A stretch of DNA of 49,258 bases from contig DUEL01000015.1 of assembly GCA_011192125.1 (NCBI GenBank), positions 1 through 49,258 on the forward strand, in the 5' to 3' direction. Shown here piece by piece: positions 1 through 8,315 of the stretch (position 1 is its first letter; each line of letters begins with the position of its first letter). This DNA is from Thermoflexia bacterium. GTDB lineage: Bacteria > Chloroflexota > Anaerolineae > B4-G1 > DUEL01. Under the pieces are notes generated by a model. The model worked only from the letters and a program-made list of their open reading frames with translations. It made no database searches and was not told where the DNA came from. The translations under genes were made by a program, and so were the position numbers.

Positions 1-5
1 ACCTA

Positions 6-1616
6 GTGGAGAAAGGGCCGGCCCGGCGCGACCGGCTGACCGAGAAAGACGCGGTCCTCATCACCTACGGCGACCAGGTGACCGAGCCAGGGAAACGCCC
101 CCTGGTCACCCTGACCGAGGTCCTGGAAGCCTACGTCGCCAACGCGATCACTGTGGTCCACCTCCTCCCCTTCTTCCCCTACTCCTCCGACGACGGCTTC
201 TCCGTCATCGACTACACCGCCGTCAACCCCGACCTGGGGACCTGGGAGGACGTGGAGCGGCTGGGCCGGCGTTTCCGCCTGATGTTCGACGCCGTCATCA
301 ACCACATCTCCGCCCAGAGCCGGTGGTTCCAGGGGTTCCTCAAGGGTAACCCGGAGTACGCCGACTACTTCATCACCGTTGAGGAAGGGACCGACCTCTC
401 GATGGTGGTCCGACCTCGAGCCCTCCCCCTGCTCCACCGGTTCCGAACCGCCGAGGGGGAGAAGTGGGTCTGGACCACCTTCAGCGCCGACCAGGTCGAC
501 CTGAACTACGCCAACCCCGAGGTGCTCCTGCGGATCGTCGAGGTGCTCCTCTTCTACGTGGAGAAGGGAGCCGAGATTATCCGACTGGATGCCATCGCCT
601 ACCTCTGGAAGAAGATCGGCACCCCCTGCATTCATCTGGAGGAGACCCATCGGGTGGTGAAACTGTTCCGCGCGGTGCTGGACGAGGTCGCCCCGCACGT
701 GCTCCTGATCACCGAGACCAACGTGCCGCACGAGGAGAACGTCTCTTACTTCGGCAACGGGTACGACGAAGCGCAGCTGGTCTATCAGTTCCCGCTCCCT
801 CCGCTCGTGCTGCACGCCTTCCACACCGGCGAGGCCACCCGCCTTTCGGCGTGGGCCGCTGGACTGACCACCCCGTCCGACGAGACGACCTTCTTCAACT
901 TCCTGGCCTCCCACGACGGGATCGGTGTGCGGCCCGTGGAGGGGATCCTCAGTCCCGACGAGATCCAGGCGCTGGTGGACCGCACCCTGGCCCACGGCGG
1001 CTACGTCTCCTACAAGACTAACCCCGACGGCACCCAGTCCGTCTACGAACTGAACATCTCCTACTTCGACGCCCTTTCCGACCCCAAGGGAGGGGAGCCG
1101 CTGGACCTGCAGGTGCGCCGCTTCCTGACCTCCCAGGCGATCATGCTCAGCCTGGCCGGGGTACCCGGGATCTATGTCCACAGCCTCTTCGGCTCCCGGG
1201 GCGATCCGGAGGCGGTGGAGCGGACGGGCCACCACCGGGCCATCAACCGGGCCAAGTTCCGCCGCGATGTGCTGGAGCGGGAACTGGCCGACCTGACCTC
1301 CCTGCGCCATCGGGTCTTCTACCCGTATCGGAACCTCCTGCGCGTGCGGGCCGCCCATCCCGCCTTCCATCCCAACGGCCCGCAGCAGGTGCTCTCCCTC
1401 CACCCGGCCGTCTTCGCCCTTCTGCGCGCTGCGCCGGACGGCAGCGAACGGGTCCTTTGCCTCCACAACGTCTCGGGGACCGACGTGGAGGTGCGGATCG
1501 AGCCAAGGGTGCTTTCTTCCGCTGGAGTTTTGCGGGACCTCGTCGGCGGGGGAACGCTCAGCGCGGGGAAAATCACTTTGGAGGCGTATCAGACGGTATG
1601 GCTGGGTGTGGAGTGA
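6..1616 (+). CDS. GH13_18 phosphorylase, probably glucosylglycerate phosphorylase (5'-partial)
   Basis: Retaining glycoside phosphorylase of the sucrose phosphorylase family. The predicted reaction is glucosylglycerate + Pi to glucose-1-phosphate + D-glycerate in the cytoplasm. The fold markers are visible: VHLLPFFPYSSDDGFSVIDY near the N-terminus, nucleophile D195 in RLDA, acid/base E237 in ITETN, and transition-state D304 in SHDG (numbered from the GTG at 6). From memory it resembles E. coli YcjM, a glucosylglycerate phosphorylase, more than bifidobacterial sucrose phosphorylase, sharing for example SSDDGFSVIDY and NFLASHDGIG. The frame is open to the window edge, and YcjM-type proteins carry roughly 30 more N-terminal residues, so the true start is probably upstream. 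The downstream gpgS, phosphatase and glycerate kinase support glucosylglycerate rather than sucrose as substrate. The family is secure; the substrate is inferred. Confidence 0.85.
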   Translation: MEKGPARRDRLTEKDAVLITYGDQVTEPGKRPLVTLTEVLEAYVANAITVVHLLPFFPYSSDDGFSVIDYTAVNPDLGTWEDVERLGRRFRLMFDAVINHISAQSRWFQGFLKGNPEYADYFITVEEGTDLSMVVRPRALPLLHRFRTAEGEKWVWTTFSADQVDLNYANPEVLLRIVEVLLFYVEKGAEIIRLDAIAYLWKKIGTPCIHLEETHRVVKLFRAVLDEVAPHVLLITETNVPHEENVSYFGNGYDEAQLVYQFPLPPLVLHAFHTGEATRLSAWAAGLTTPSDETTFFNFLASHDGIGVRPVEGILSPDEIQALVDRTLAHGGYVSYKTNPDGTQSVYELNISYFDALSDPKGGEPLDLQVRRFLTSQAIMLSLAGVPGIYVHSLFGSRGDPEAVERTGHHRAINRAKFRRDVLERELADLTSLRHRVFYPYRNLLRVRAAHPAFHPNGPQQVLSLHPAVFALLRAAPDGSERVLCLHNVSGTDVEVRIEPRVLSSAGVLRDLVGGGTLSAGKITLEAYQTVWLGVE

Positions 1617-1786
1617 AACCACAGAGATGCAGAGGACGCGGAGAAACCGTTATGGGCCTCCGCGCCCTCTGCGCCTCTGCGGTGAATGAATTTTCCCCAG
1701 ATGAACCGGCTCCGTTCCCTGCGCGGCACGTGCCGCCGCAGTTCCTCCAAGACGGAGACCGGAAAGGTCACGCTGATCGGCTTCAC
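1589..1786 (-). pseudogene. Truncated ribbon-helix-helix antitoxin-like fragment fused to a repeat
   Basis: The first 29 codons (1786 down to 1700, GTG start) encode a peptide beginning MKPISVTFPVSVLEELRR and continuing to RERSRFI. This resembles the N-terminal strand and first helix of CopG/RHH-type antitoxins, which typically have TVTLP...LLEELRR...ERSRFI. The rest of that domain is missing. After residue 29 the frame runs into the palindromic repeat at 1618-1683, giving GAEGAEA-type low-complexity sequence, and stops inside the end of the phosphorylase gene. A purine-rich AAAGGAGG lies upstream on this strand but about 15 bases from the GTG. No toxin gene is adjacent. I read it as a gene remnant truncated at or by the repeat. 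An unrelated short protein or chance ORF is possible. Confidence 0.45.
1618..1683. repeat. Palindromic repeat, family A, copy 1
   Basis: Two facing 26-base arms (1618-1643 and 1658-1683) of the ACCACAGAGA...AGAGGACGCGGAG type with a 14-base loop, starting two bases after the phosphorylase stop codon. This copy is GC-shifted relative to the other family A copies. It can form a long imperfect hairpin on either strand. Confidence 0.85.
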
Positions 1787-1874
1787 GTCCTCACCCGTCC
1801 CCCCTCCTTTGCTGTAACGCTCTGCATCTCAATTATGCATCTAGAAACGCATCACAACAAGGGAGTAGTAGAGT

Positions 1875-3263
1875 ATGAACATCGGCTTCGTCTCCACCCG
1901 CCTCGCCGGCACGGACGGCGTCTCCTTAGAGACCGCCAAATGGGCCACCATCTTCGAACGGCTGGGCCATACCACCTTCTATTGTGCCGGGGAACTGGAA
2001 CCGGGTTGCCCCCCTGGCCTCCTGGTGCCCGAGATGCACTTCACCCACCCGGAGGTGAAGTGGATCCACGATCGCGCTTTCGGAACCGGACGGCCAGCGC
2101 CTGACCTGCGGCAGCGGATCGAGGCGCTGGCCTCTAAACTGCAGACCGACCTGGAACGGTTCGTCGCCACTTACCGGATCGACGTGCTGGTGGTCGAGAA
2201 CGCCTCGGCCATCCCGATGAACATCCCCCTGGGAGTGGCGCTGAGCCGGTTCATCGCCGCGACCTCCATCCCGACCATCGGCCACCACCACGACTTCTAC
2301 TGGGAGCGAGAACGGTTCCTCCACAACTGCGTCGCCGACATCCTAGATACCGCCTTCCCGCCGGATTTCCCCTCGATCCAGCACGTGGTCATCAACAGCC
2401 TGGCGCAGCAGAGTTTGCGCGAACGACGGGGACTGGAGAGCGAGGTCGTGCCCAACATTCTCGATTTCGCCCAGGCCGCCCCAGGCATCAACGGTTTCTC
2501 CCGCAACCTGCGCCGCTCGCTGGGGATCAGCGACGACCACTTGCTGATCCTCCAGCCCACCCGCGTCGTCCGCCGCAAGGGGATCGAACTCTCCATCGAA
2601 CTGGTCCGCCGCCTCCGGGAACCGGCGAACCGGAACCGGCTGCTGGGCAAGGAGCCGGTCCTCCTCATCTCCCACCGGACCGGGGACGAGGGCCAGGGCT
2701 ACCTGCGGGAACTCCGCCGCATCGCACGGGAGGCCGACGTCCCCCTTCTCTACGCCGGTTACCGCTTCGCCCCTCAGGCCGCCCGCCGGAACCGGCGGAA
2801 GATCTACGCCCTCTGGGACGCCTATGCCCATGCCGACTTCGTCACCTACCCCAGCCTCTACGAGGGCTTCGGCAACGCCCTCCTAGAGGCCATCTACTTC
2901 CGCCTGCCGATCCTGGTCAACCGGTACTCCGTCTACGCCGCCGACATCGGCCCGCTGGGGTTCGACCTGATCGAGGTCGAAGGGGAGATCACCGACGAGA
3001 CGGTCGAGCAGGTGATCACGGTGCTGACCGATACCACCCGCCGCCGTTGCATGGTAGAATATAATTACGAACTGGCCCGACAACACTTCTCCTTCGAGGC
3101 AGTGATACCAAAGATCGCCTCACTCCTGGAGCGGTGCAGAGGAGGGGCTTATGCGGAGACGGCAGCTGCGGATCGGCTTCGTATCGACACGGCTAGCAGG
3201 GACCGACGGAGTATCGCTCGAGGCGCGAAAGTGGTCGAAGATTCTCACCGATTTAGGACATGA
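1875..3263 (+). CDS. GT4-family glycosyltransferase (paralogue 1)
   Basis: Retaining GT-B glycosyltransferase, 462 aa, predicted cytoplasmic. It opens with a Rossmann strand and glycine loop (MNIGFVSTRLAGTDGVSLE), has a HHHDF motif in the N-terminal half, then LQPTRVVRRKGIELSIELVRR (acceptor/donor domain boundary) and the GT4 donor site YEGFGNALLEAIYF with the EGFGN...E pattern. Start: ATG with GGGAG nine bases upstream. The next gene is a close paralogue. The last 36 residues (from 3151) overlap that gene and have no counterpart at the paralogue's own C-terminus. Context suggests sugar transfer onto glucosylglycerate or a related acceptor, as for the GT4 mannosylglucosylglycerate synthase MggS of Petrotoga, but donor and acceptor cannot be read from sequence. 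Confidence 0.85.
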   Translation: MNIGFVSTRLAGTDGVSLETAKWATIFERLGHTTFYCAGELEPGCPPGLLVPEMHFTHPEVKWIHDRAFGTGRPAPDLRQRIEALASKLQTDLERFVATYRIDVLVVENASAIPMNIPLGVALSRFIAATSIPTIGHHHDFYWERERFLHNCVADILDTAFPPDFPSIQHVVINSLAQQSLRERRGLESEVVPNILDFAQAAPGINGFSRNLRRSLGISDDHLLILQPTRVVRRKGIELSIELVRRLREPANRNRLLGKEPVLLISHRTGDEGQGYLRELRRIAREADVPLLYAGYRFAPQAARRNRRKIYALWDAYAHADFVTYPSLYEGFGNALLEAIYFRLPILVNRYSVYAADIGPLGFDLIEVEGEITDETVEQVITVLTDTTRRRCMVEYNYELARQHFSFEAVIPKIASLLERCRGGAYAETAAADRLRIDTASRDRRSIARGAKVVEDSHRFRT

Positions 3264-4413
3264 GTGCTTCTACTTCGCCGGATCTTCGGAGTGGCCTGAG
3301 GAGCGGAGTTACGTCGTCCCCGAGGCTCACTTCGACCACCCCGAGGTCCGCCGACTGAACGAGGATCTGTTCGACGATTACCAGCGGTCCCGTGAGACCT
3401 CGGAGCGGGTCCACGCCCTCAAGATCCTCCTGAAAGACCACCTCTACCGGTTCGTGGAGTCGTTCCACCTGCACCTGCTCATCGCGGAGAACGTGCTCTC
3501 GCTGCCGATGCACGTCCCCCTGGGGTTGGCCCTCACCGAGTTCATCGCCGAGACCGGGACCCCCACCATCGGCCACCACCACGACTTCGCCTGGGAGCGG
3601 TCCCGCTTCAAGGTGAGCGCGGCGTCGGACTACCAGATGGGGGCCTTCCCCCCGGTTCTCCCCGCCATCCACCACGTGGTCCTCAACTCCTACGCCGCCC
3701 GCCAACTGGCCCTGCGCACCGGCATCAGCGCGACCATCATCCCCAACGTGCTGGACTTCGAGACGGAGCCTCCCCAGCCAGACGACCTCACCCACCAACT
3801 TCGGTCCACCCTGGGCATCGGCCCGGGCGAATACCTCATCCTCCAACCCACCCGGGTCGTCCCCCGCAAGCGGATCGAACTGGCCATCGAACTGGTCCGG
3901 CGGCTGGACCTCCCCTGCACGCTGGTCATCTCCCACGCCTCTGGGGACGAAGGGACCACTTACGCCACCTACCTGCGGGAACTGGCCGACCTGCTGGGGG
4001 TGCGGGTGCTCTTCGCCGCCGACCGGTTCGGCTATGAGCGGGGGCGGACCCCCGACGGGCAGCCCATCTTTTCCCTGGCCGACGCCTACCTGGCCGCTGA
4101 CCTGGTGACCTACCCCTCCACCGTGGAGGGGTTCGGCAACGCCTTCCTGGAAGCCATCTACTACCGCCGCCCCCTCGTGATGAGCACCTACGAGATCTTC
4201 CGGCGAGATATCCAGCCCAAGGGGTTCCGGGTCATCGGCTTCGACCAGTTCATCACCGACGAAACCGTGGCGAGAGCGCGAGAGGTCCTCCGCCATCCGG
4301 AGCGGGCTGAGGAAATGACGGAGCACAACTTCAAACTGGGCCGTCGTTTCTACTCCTTCCGCGTCCTGGAATGGCACCTGCGCGTCGTGCTGAACCAGAT
4401 GGGGCTGGCATGA
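3151..4413 (+). CDS. GT4-family glycosyltransferase (paralogue 2)
   Basis: A 420-aa GT-B enzyme closely similar to the preceding gene throughout: IGFVSTRLAGTDGVSLE at the N-terminus, TIGHHHDFAWERSRF in the middle, LQPTRVVPRKRIELAIELVRR, and donor-site VEGFGNAFLEAIYYRR. Start ATG with GGAGG five bases upstream. It begins 113 bases inside the preceding gene in another frame, and its stop overlaps the next start as ATGA, so the set is one transcription unit with likely translational coupling. The pair looks like a tandem duplication that has diverged. Sugar donor and acceptor are unknown; the neighbourhood points to glucosylglycerate-derived solutes or glycans. Confidence 0.85.
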   Translation: MRRRQLRIGFVSTRLAGTDGVSLEARKWSKILTDLGHECFYFAGSSEWPEERSYVVPEAHFDHPEVRRLNEDLFDDYQRSRETSERVHALKILLKDHLYRFVESFHLHLLIAENVLSLPMHVPLGLALTEFIAETGTPTIGHHHDFAWERSRFKVSAASDYQMGAFPPVLPAIHHVVLNSYAARQLALRTGISATIIPNVLDFETEPPQPDDLTHQLRSTLGIGPGEYLILQPTRVVPRKRIELAIELVRRLDLPCTLVISHASGDEGTTYATYLRELADLLGVRVLFAADRFGYERGRTPDGQPIFSLADAYLAADLVTYPSTVEGFGNAFLEAIYYRRPLVMSTYEIFRRDIQPKGFRVIGFDQFITDETVARAREVLRHPERAEEMTEHNFKLGRRFYSFRVLEWHLRVVLNQMGLA

Positions 4414-5663
4414 GGGTCTCGATCCTCCACTATGCCGGGCCGCCCGTCGTCGGCGGGGTGGAGAGCACCATCTACCACCACGCCCGGCTGCTGACCGGGG
4501 CCGGTTTCCACGTCCAGGTCATCGCCGGGCGGGGCGAGCCCTTCCACCCCCACGTGCCCTTCCACTCGCTCCCCGAGGTCGACTCCCGCCACCCGGAGGT
4601 GCTGGAGGTCGGCGCGGCCCTGGCCCGTGGTGAGGTCCCCCCGGCCTTCTACACCCTCCGCGACCGGCTGGTGGGCCGGCTGCGGCCGCTGCTTGCAGAG
4701 AGCGACGCCTGCATCGTCCACAACGCCATCACCCTCCACAAGAACCTTCCCCTCACCGGAGCCCTCCACACCCTCGCCGAGGAAGGTGCGACCCGCCTCA
4801 TCGCCTGGTGCCACGATTTCGCCTGGCAGGACGTCCTCTACACCCCCGACCTCCATCCCGGCTACCCCTGGGACCTCCTGCGCACTCCCTGGCCCGGTGT
4901 GCGGTACGTGGTGGTCTCGGCCGACCGCCGGGGGAAACTGGCCGCGCTCTTGGACATCCCCGAGGCGGAGATCCGGGTGGTCTACCCCGGGGTGGATGTG
5001 GATGCGTTCCTGAAACTGGAGCCGGAGACCCGTCGGCTGGTGGGGGAACTGGACCTCCTCTCGGCCGATCCGTTGATGCTGCTGCCAGCCCGAATCACCC
5101 GCCGCAAGAACATCGAGTTCGCAATCCGGGTCACGGCGGCGCTGATCCCCCACAAGCCCCGCGCCACGCTCCTGGTCACCGGACCACCCGGCCCTCACAA
5201 CCCCAAGAACGTCGCCTACCTGCAATCGCTGCGGGACCTGCGGGAGGAACTGGGCGTGACCGACCGGGTCCATTTTCTCTATGAACACGGTCCAGGGGGC
5301 GAACCCCTCCACGTCACCGACGGGATGATGGCCGATCTATACCGACTTTCCGACCTCCTTCTTTTCCCCAGCCGCCGGGAGGGGTTCGGGATCCCGGTCC
5401 TGGAAGCCGGGCTGGTTCGCCTCCCCATCTTCGCCGCCGACATCCCGCCGGTGCAGGAAAGCGCGGGTCCCTTCGCCCACCGGTTCGACCCGGAGAGCGA
5501 TCCCGAAGCCGTGGCCCGGGCCATCGCCGACCACTTGGCCTCCGACGCGGCCTACCGGATGCGTCGACGGGTGCTGGATCGGTTCACCTGGCAGGCGATC
5601 CTCCGGCGGGACCTGATCCCGCTGCTGAACGAGGTGATGGAAGATGCCCCATCCGGTCGATGA
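4410..5663 (+). CDS. GT4-family glycosyltransferase, third type
   Basis: A 417-aa GT-B enzyme. The N-terminal MRVSILHYAGPPVVGGVESTIYHHARLL is the classical GT4 acceptor-domain opening with a GG(V)E loop. The donor domain has LPARITRRKNIEFAIR and PSRREGFGIPVLEAGL, giving the E...G...E catalytic/donor pattern. The start at 4410 overlaps the previous stop as ATGA; the in-frame ATG at 4371 would intrude 43 bases into the upstream gene and precedes no family motif. Its 3' end overlaps gpgS by 20 bases. It is distinct from the two paralogues before it. A role in adding a sugar (for example mannose) to glucosylglycerate is plausible by analogy with MggS, but this is inference. Confidence 0.85.
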   Translation: MRVSILHYAGPPVVGGVESTIYHHARLLTGAGFHVQVIAGRGEPFHPHVPFHSLPEVDSRHPEVLEVGAALARGEVPPAFYTLRDRLVGRLRPLLAESDACIVHNAITLHKNLPLTGALHTLAEEGATRLIAWCHDFAWQDVLYTPDLHPGYPWDLLRTPWPGVRYVVVSADRRGKLAALLDIPEAEIRVVYPGVDVDAFLKLEPETRRLVGELDLLSADPLMLLPARITRRKNIEFAIRVTAALIPHKPRATLLVTGPPGPHNPKNVAYLQSLRDLREELGVTDRVHFLYEHGPGGEPLHVTDGMMADLYRLSDLLLFPSRREGFGIPVLEAGLVRLPIFAADIPPVQESAGPFAHRFDPESDPEAVARAIADHLASDAAYRMRRRVLDRFTWQAILRRDLIPLLNEVMEDAPSGR

Positions 5664-7626
5664 TGAGCAAACGATCGAGGAGATAGAGGAAGCGGGAGGA
5701 GACGAAGCCCTCGCCTCCCGCCCCTACCGCGTCCTCCTCCCCCTGATCAGCCTGAAGGAGGCAAAGACCCTGCTCCCCCTGGCCCAGGCCCTGGTCGCCG
5801 ACCGGCAGGGCCGACTGATCATCCTCCACGTCGTCGCCGTCCCCGAGGGCCGTCCCCTGAGCGAGGCCGCGGCAGAGGTCAGCCGGTCCCGCGAGGCCCT
5901 CGATCTCTTCCTGGCCCAGAACGGCCACACGGGGATCCAGGTGAAGACGCTGGTGCGGGTGGCGCGGGAGGTCTGGGAGGGGATCTGGGAGACGGTTCGA
6001 GACGAAGAGGTAGATCTGCTGCTGCTGGGCTGGCGCGGCGAGACGCTGCCCGATACGGCCGTGGAGGAGATGGTCCATCCCCTCCTTGCCAAACCTCCCT
6101 GCGACGTGGTGCTGGTCCGGCCCGGGACCGACGTGACCGGTCCGGAGGGATGGCAAGCCCTCCGCCGCATCCTCCTGCCGGTCCGTGGTGGTCCCTACGC
6201 CGCCCTCTCCCTCCGGGTGGCCCAGGCCCTGGCCGAGGTCGCCGACGCTGAGGTCACTCTCCTCCACGTCACCGACCGCGGGGCACGGGACGCGGAGGAG
6301 GAACTGTTCGTCGCCTTCGCCCCCGCCCTTCGGGGCCTGGAACGGCTCACCCGCTCGGTGACCATCGTCGGCGAGGTAGAGGAGTCGATCATCCAGGAGG
6401 CCGGCGGCCACCAGGCGATCGTGATGGGCGCGCCCTCCCGCCGCGTCGGCCCCGACGGCTGGGGCGGCCCCGTTCTGGACGCGGTCGCTGAGGGGGTGGA
6501 CGTCACCCTGGTGGTGGTCAAAGAGCGATGGCAGGCCCCCTCCCCGCCCGAACCGGAGCCCCCTACCCCTTACCACCGCCCCATCGCCGTCGTCGTCGAT
6601 AAGTGGTTCGCCGAGAACACCTTCCGCAGCGAGGAGTTCGCCGATCTGGAACGGCTGGTCGCGCTGAAAGAGGCACAGGGCCTCACCATCAGCCTGGGCC
6701 TCCCGGCCCTCAACGAGGAGGAGACGGTCGGCAACGTCATCCAGACGATCAAGAAGGCGCTGATGGAGGAGGTCCCCCTGCTGGACGAGATCGTCCTCAT
6801 CGACTCCGGTTCGGTGGACTACACCCGCGAGATCGCCGCCGACCTGGGGATTCCGGTCTACATCCACCAGGAGATCCTTCCCCAGTACGGGGCCTATCGG
6901 GGCAAGGGGGAGGCGTTGTGGAAGAGCCTCTACGTCCTTGAGGGTGACATCATCGCCTGGATCGACACCGACATCGTCAACATCCACCCCCGCTTCGTCT
7001 ACGGCATCCTCGGCCCCCTGCTGCGGGAGCCGCGGATCCAGTACGTGAAGGGGTTCTACCGCCGTCCCCTGCGACAGGGGGACAGGTTACTCGCTGGCGG
7101 TGGCGGCCGGGTGACCGAACTGACCGCCCGCCCTCTGCTCAACCTCTTCTTCCCCGAACTCTCCGGCCTCATCCAGCCGTTGGCCGGGGAGTACGCCGGT
7201 CGGCGGGAAGCGCTGGAGCGGCTCCCCTTCTTCACCGGCTACGGCGTGGAGACCGGGCTGCTCATCGACATCCTCAACGCCTACGGCCTCCAGGCCATCG
7301 CCCAGGTGGACCTGCGGGAGCGGATCCATCGGAACAAGCCGCTGCCCGCCCTCTCGCCGATGTCCTTCGCCATCATCCAGGTCGTCGTCCGGCGGCTGGA
7401 GGACCGGCACAAGATCCGCCTCCTGGAGGAGATCAACAAGACGATGAACCTGATCCGGTACGAGCCGGGCCGGTTCTACCTGGAGACCATCGAGGTCCGC
7501 GAACGGGAACGCCCGCCGATGATCACCATCCCGGAGTACCGACAGAAGCGGGGTCTGCCGCCCCTGGAGAGCGAGGAGGATTCGAGGGTCACCACAGAGA
7601 CACAGAGAACACAGAGGAACCTCTAG
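5644..7626 (+). CDS. gpgS: Tandem USP domains fused to glucosyl-3-phosphoglycerate synthase
   Basis: Three-domain protein, 660 aa. Residues about 20-155 and 170-300 are two UspA-like alpha/beta domains (RVLLPLISLKEA...LHVVAV; RRILLPVRGGPYAALSLRVAQAL...LLHV). From about 350 comes a GT81 domain: nucleotide-binding GLPALNEEETVG (352 on), IDSGS, and the metal-binding WIDTDI with D441-x-D443, followed by RERIHRNKPL. GpgS transfers glucose from NDP-glucose to 3-phosphoglycerate, the first committed step of glucosylglycerate synthesis. Known GpgS proteins are usually just the GT81 part (about 320-400 aa), so the USP fusion is notable and may sense nucleotide or stress state. The last residues (VTTETQRTQRNL) are encoded by an intergenic repeat. 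Overlaps the upstream GT4 by 20 bases. Confidence 0.9.
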   Translation: MPHPVDDEQTIEEIEEAGGDEALASRPYRVLLPLISLKEAKTLLPLAQALVADRQGRLIILHVVAVPEGRPLSEAAAEVSRSREALDLFLAQNGHTGIQVKTLVRVAREVWEGIWETVRDEEVDLLLLGWRGETLPDTAVEEMVHPLLAKPPCDVVLVRPGTDVTGPEGWQALRRILLPVRGGPYAALSLRVAQALAEVADAEVTLLHVTDRGARDAEEELFVAFAPALRGLERLTRSVTIVGEVEESIIQEAGGHQAIVMGAPSRRVGPDGWGGPVLDAVAEGVDVTLVVVKERWQAPSPPEPEPPTPYHRPIAVVVDKWFAENTFRSEEFADLERLVALKEAQGLTISLGLPALNEEETVGNVIQTIKKALMEEVPLLDEIVLIDSGSVDYTREIAADLGIPVYIHQEILPQYGAYRGKGEALWKSLYVLEGDIIAWIDTDIVNIHPRFVYGILGPLLREPRIQYVKGFYRRPLRQGDRLLAGGGGRVTELTARPLLNLFFPELSGLIQPLAGEYAGRREALERLPFFTGYGVETGLLIDILNAYGLQAIAQVDLRERIHRNKPLPALSPMSFAIIQVVVRRLEDRHKIRLLEEINKTMNLIRYEPGRFYLETIEVRERERPPMITIPEYRQKRGLPPLESEEDSRVTTETQRTQRNL

Positions 7627-7663
7627 TACAGAGAAAACTCTATGCCCTCTGTGTCTCTGTGCT
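7591..7663. repeat. Palindromic repeat, family A, copy 2 (overlaps the gpgS 3' end)
   Basis: Facing arms (about 7591-7616 and 7638-7663) of the ACCACAGAGACACAGAG type. The left arm is read through by gpgS, and its stop codon lies within the element. The element separates gpgS from the phosphatase gene. Confidence 0.85.
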
Positions 7664-7704
7664 CTATCCATCGCAGCACAACGAACTAACACAGGAGGCG
7701 TCTC

Positions 7705-8292
7705 TTGGCCCGACTGATCCTCATCCGCCACGGAGAGACCGATTGGAACGTCGAAGGCCGCTACCAGGGACAGGCGGATCCGCCGCTCAACGCGCGAGGG
7801 GAGACGCAGGCCCGCCGGTTGGCCGAGGAACTGCGGGGGGTCGGCCTGGACGTGCTCTACGCCAGCCCCCTCCGCCGCGCCCTGCAGACCGCCCGGGTGA
7901 TCGCCGAGCGGCTGAGGCTTCCTCTGCACACCGAACCCCGGCTGATGGAGATCCACCTGGGGGAATGGCAGGAACTCCTCTGGACGGAGATCGCCAAGCA
8001 GTATCCGGACCTCTTCCGCCGCTGGCAGACGGAGCCCTGGGAGGTCCACCCGCCCGGCGGCGAGACCCTGACCGAGGTCCAAGCCCGCGTCTACACCGCC
8101 GTGGACGAGATCCTGGCCCGCCACCCCGACCAATGCGTCGGCCTGGTCACCCACCGCCTCCCCATCGCCCTGCTCAAGATCCGCTACCAGGGCCTCGACC
8201 CCGACGCGGTGCGCACGCTGGAACTGCCGAACACGTACTGGGAGGAGATCCCCGTCGAACACAAAACGTGGAACGTGAAACATGAAACGTGA
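7705..8292 (+). CDS. gpgP: Histidine phosphatase, probably glucosyl-3-phosphoglycerate phosphatase
   Basis: Phosphoglycerate-mutase-like acid phosphatase of 195 aa. The phospho-accepting histidine is in LIRHGETDWN at the N-terminus, with downstream R (ASPLRRALQTA), acid/base E (MEIHLGEW) and second His (LVTHR), the full set of the histidine phosphatase superfamily. Mycobacterial GpgP belongs to this superfamily and dephosphorylates glucosyl-3-phosphoglycerate to glucosylglycerate. Placement directly after gpgS and before glycerate kinase supports that role; the sequence alone would equally fit a cobalamin-pathway or broad phosphatase. Start is TTG with AGGAGG six bases upstream. The last residues (HKTWNVKHET) come from a short tandem repeat at 8264-8315, and the gene overlaps the next ORF by 11 bases. 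Confidence 0.8.
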   Translation: MARLILIRHGETDWNVEGRYQGQADPPLNARGETQARRLAEELRGVGLDVLYASPLRRALQTARVIAERLRLPLHTEPRLMEIHLGEWQELLWTEIAKQYPDLFRRWQTEPWEVHPPGGETLTEVQARVYTAVDEILARHPDQCVGLVTHRLPIALLKIRYQGLDPDAVRTLELPNTYWEEIPVEHKTWNVKHET

Positions 8293-8315
8293 AGCGTCAG
8301 ACGTCAAGCGTCAAG
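8264..8315. repeat. Short tandem/degenerate repeat, family C (ACGTGAAACGTGAA-type)
   Basis: Roughly 10-base degenerate units (ACGTGGA, ACGTGAAAC, ATGAAACGTGA, AGCGTCAGACGTCA, AGCGTCAAG) span the phosphatase/kinase junction. They encode the end of the phosphatase and the first dozen residues of the kinase ORF, so both termini are uncertain. Confidence 0.7.

Noticed and set aside
3..1622. 539-codon minus-strand ORF opposite the phosphorylase gene
   Set aside because: The plus-strand frame has intact GH13 motifs; the antisense frame is open only because of GC-rich codon bias.
1723..1736. 14-base palindrome GCGGCACGTGCCGC as an operator
   Set aside because: It falls inside the codons of the RHH-like fragment (CGG CAC GTG CCG), so the symmetry is probably a by-product of GC-rich coding sequence.
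1808..1839. Possible promoter (TTGCTG with AATTAT or TATGCA) before the first GT4 gene
   Set aside because: The hexamers are poor and no pair has good spacing; the gene may be read from upstream of the window.
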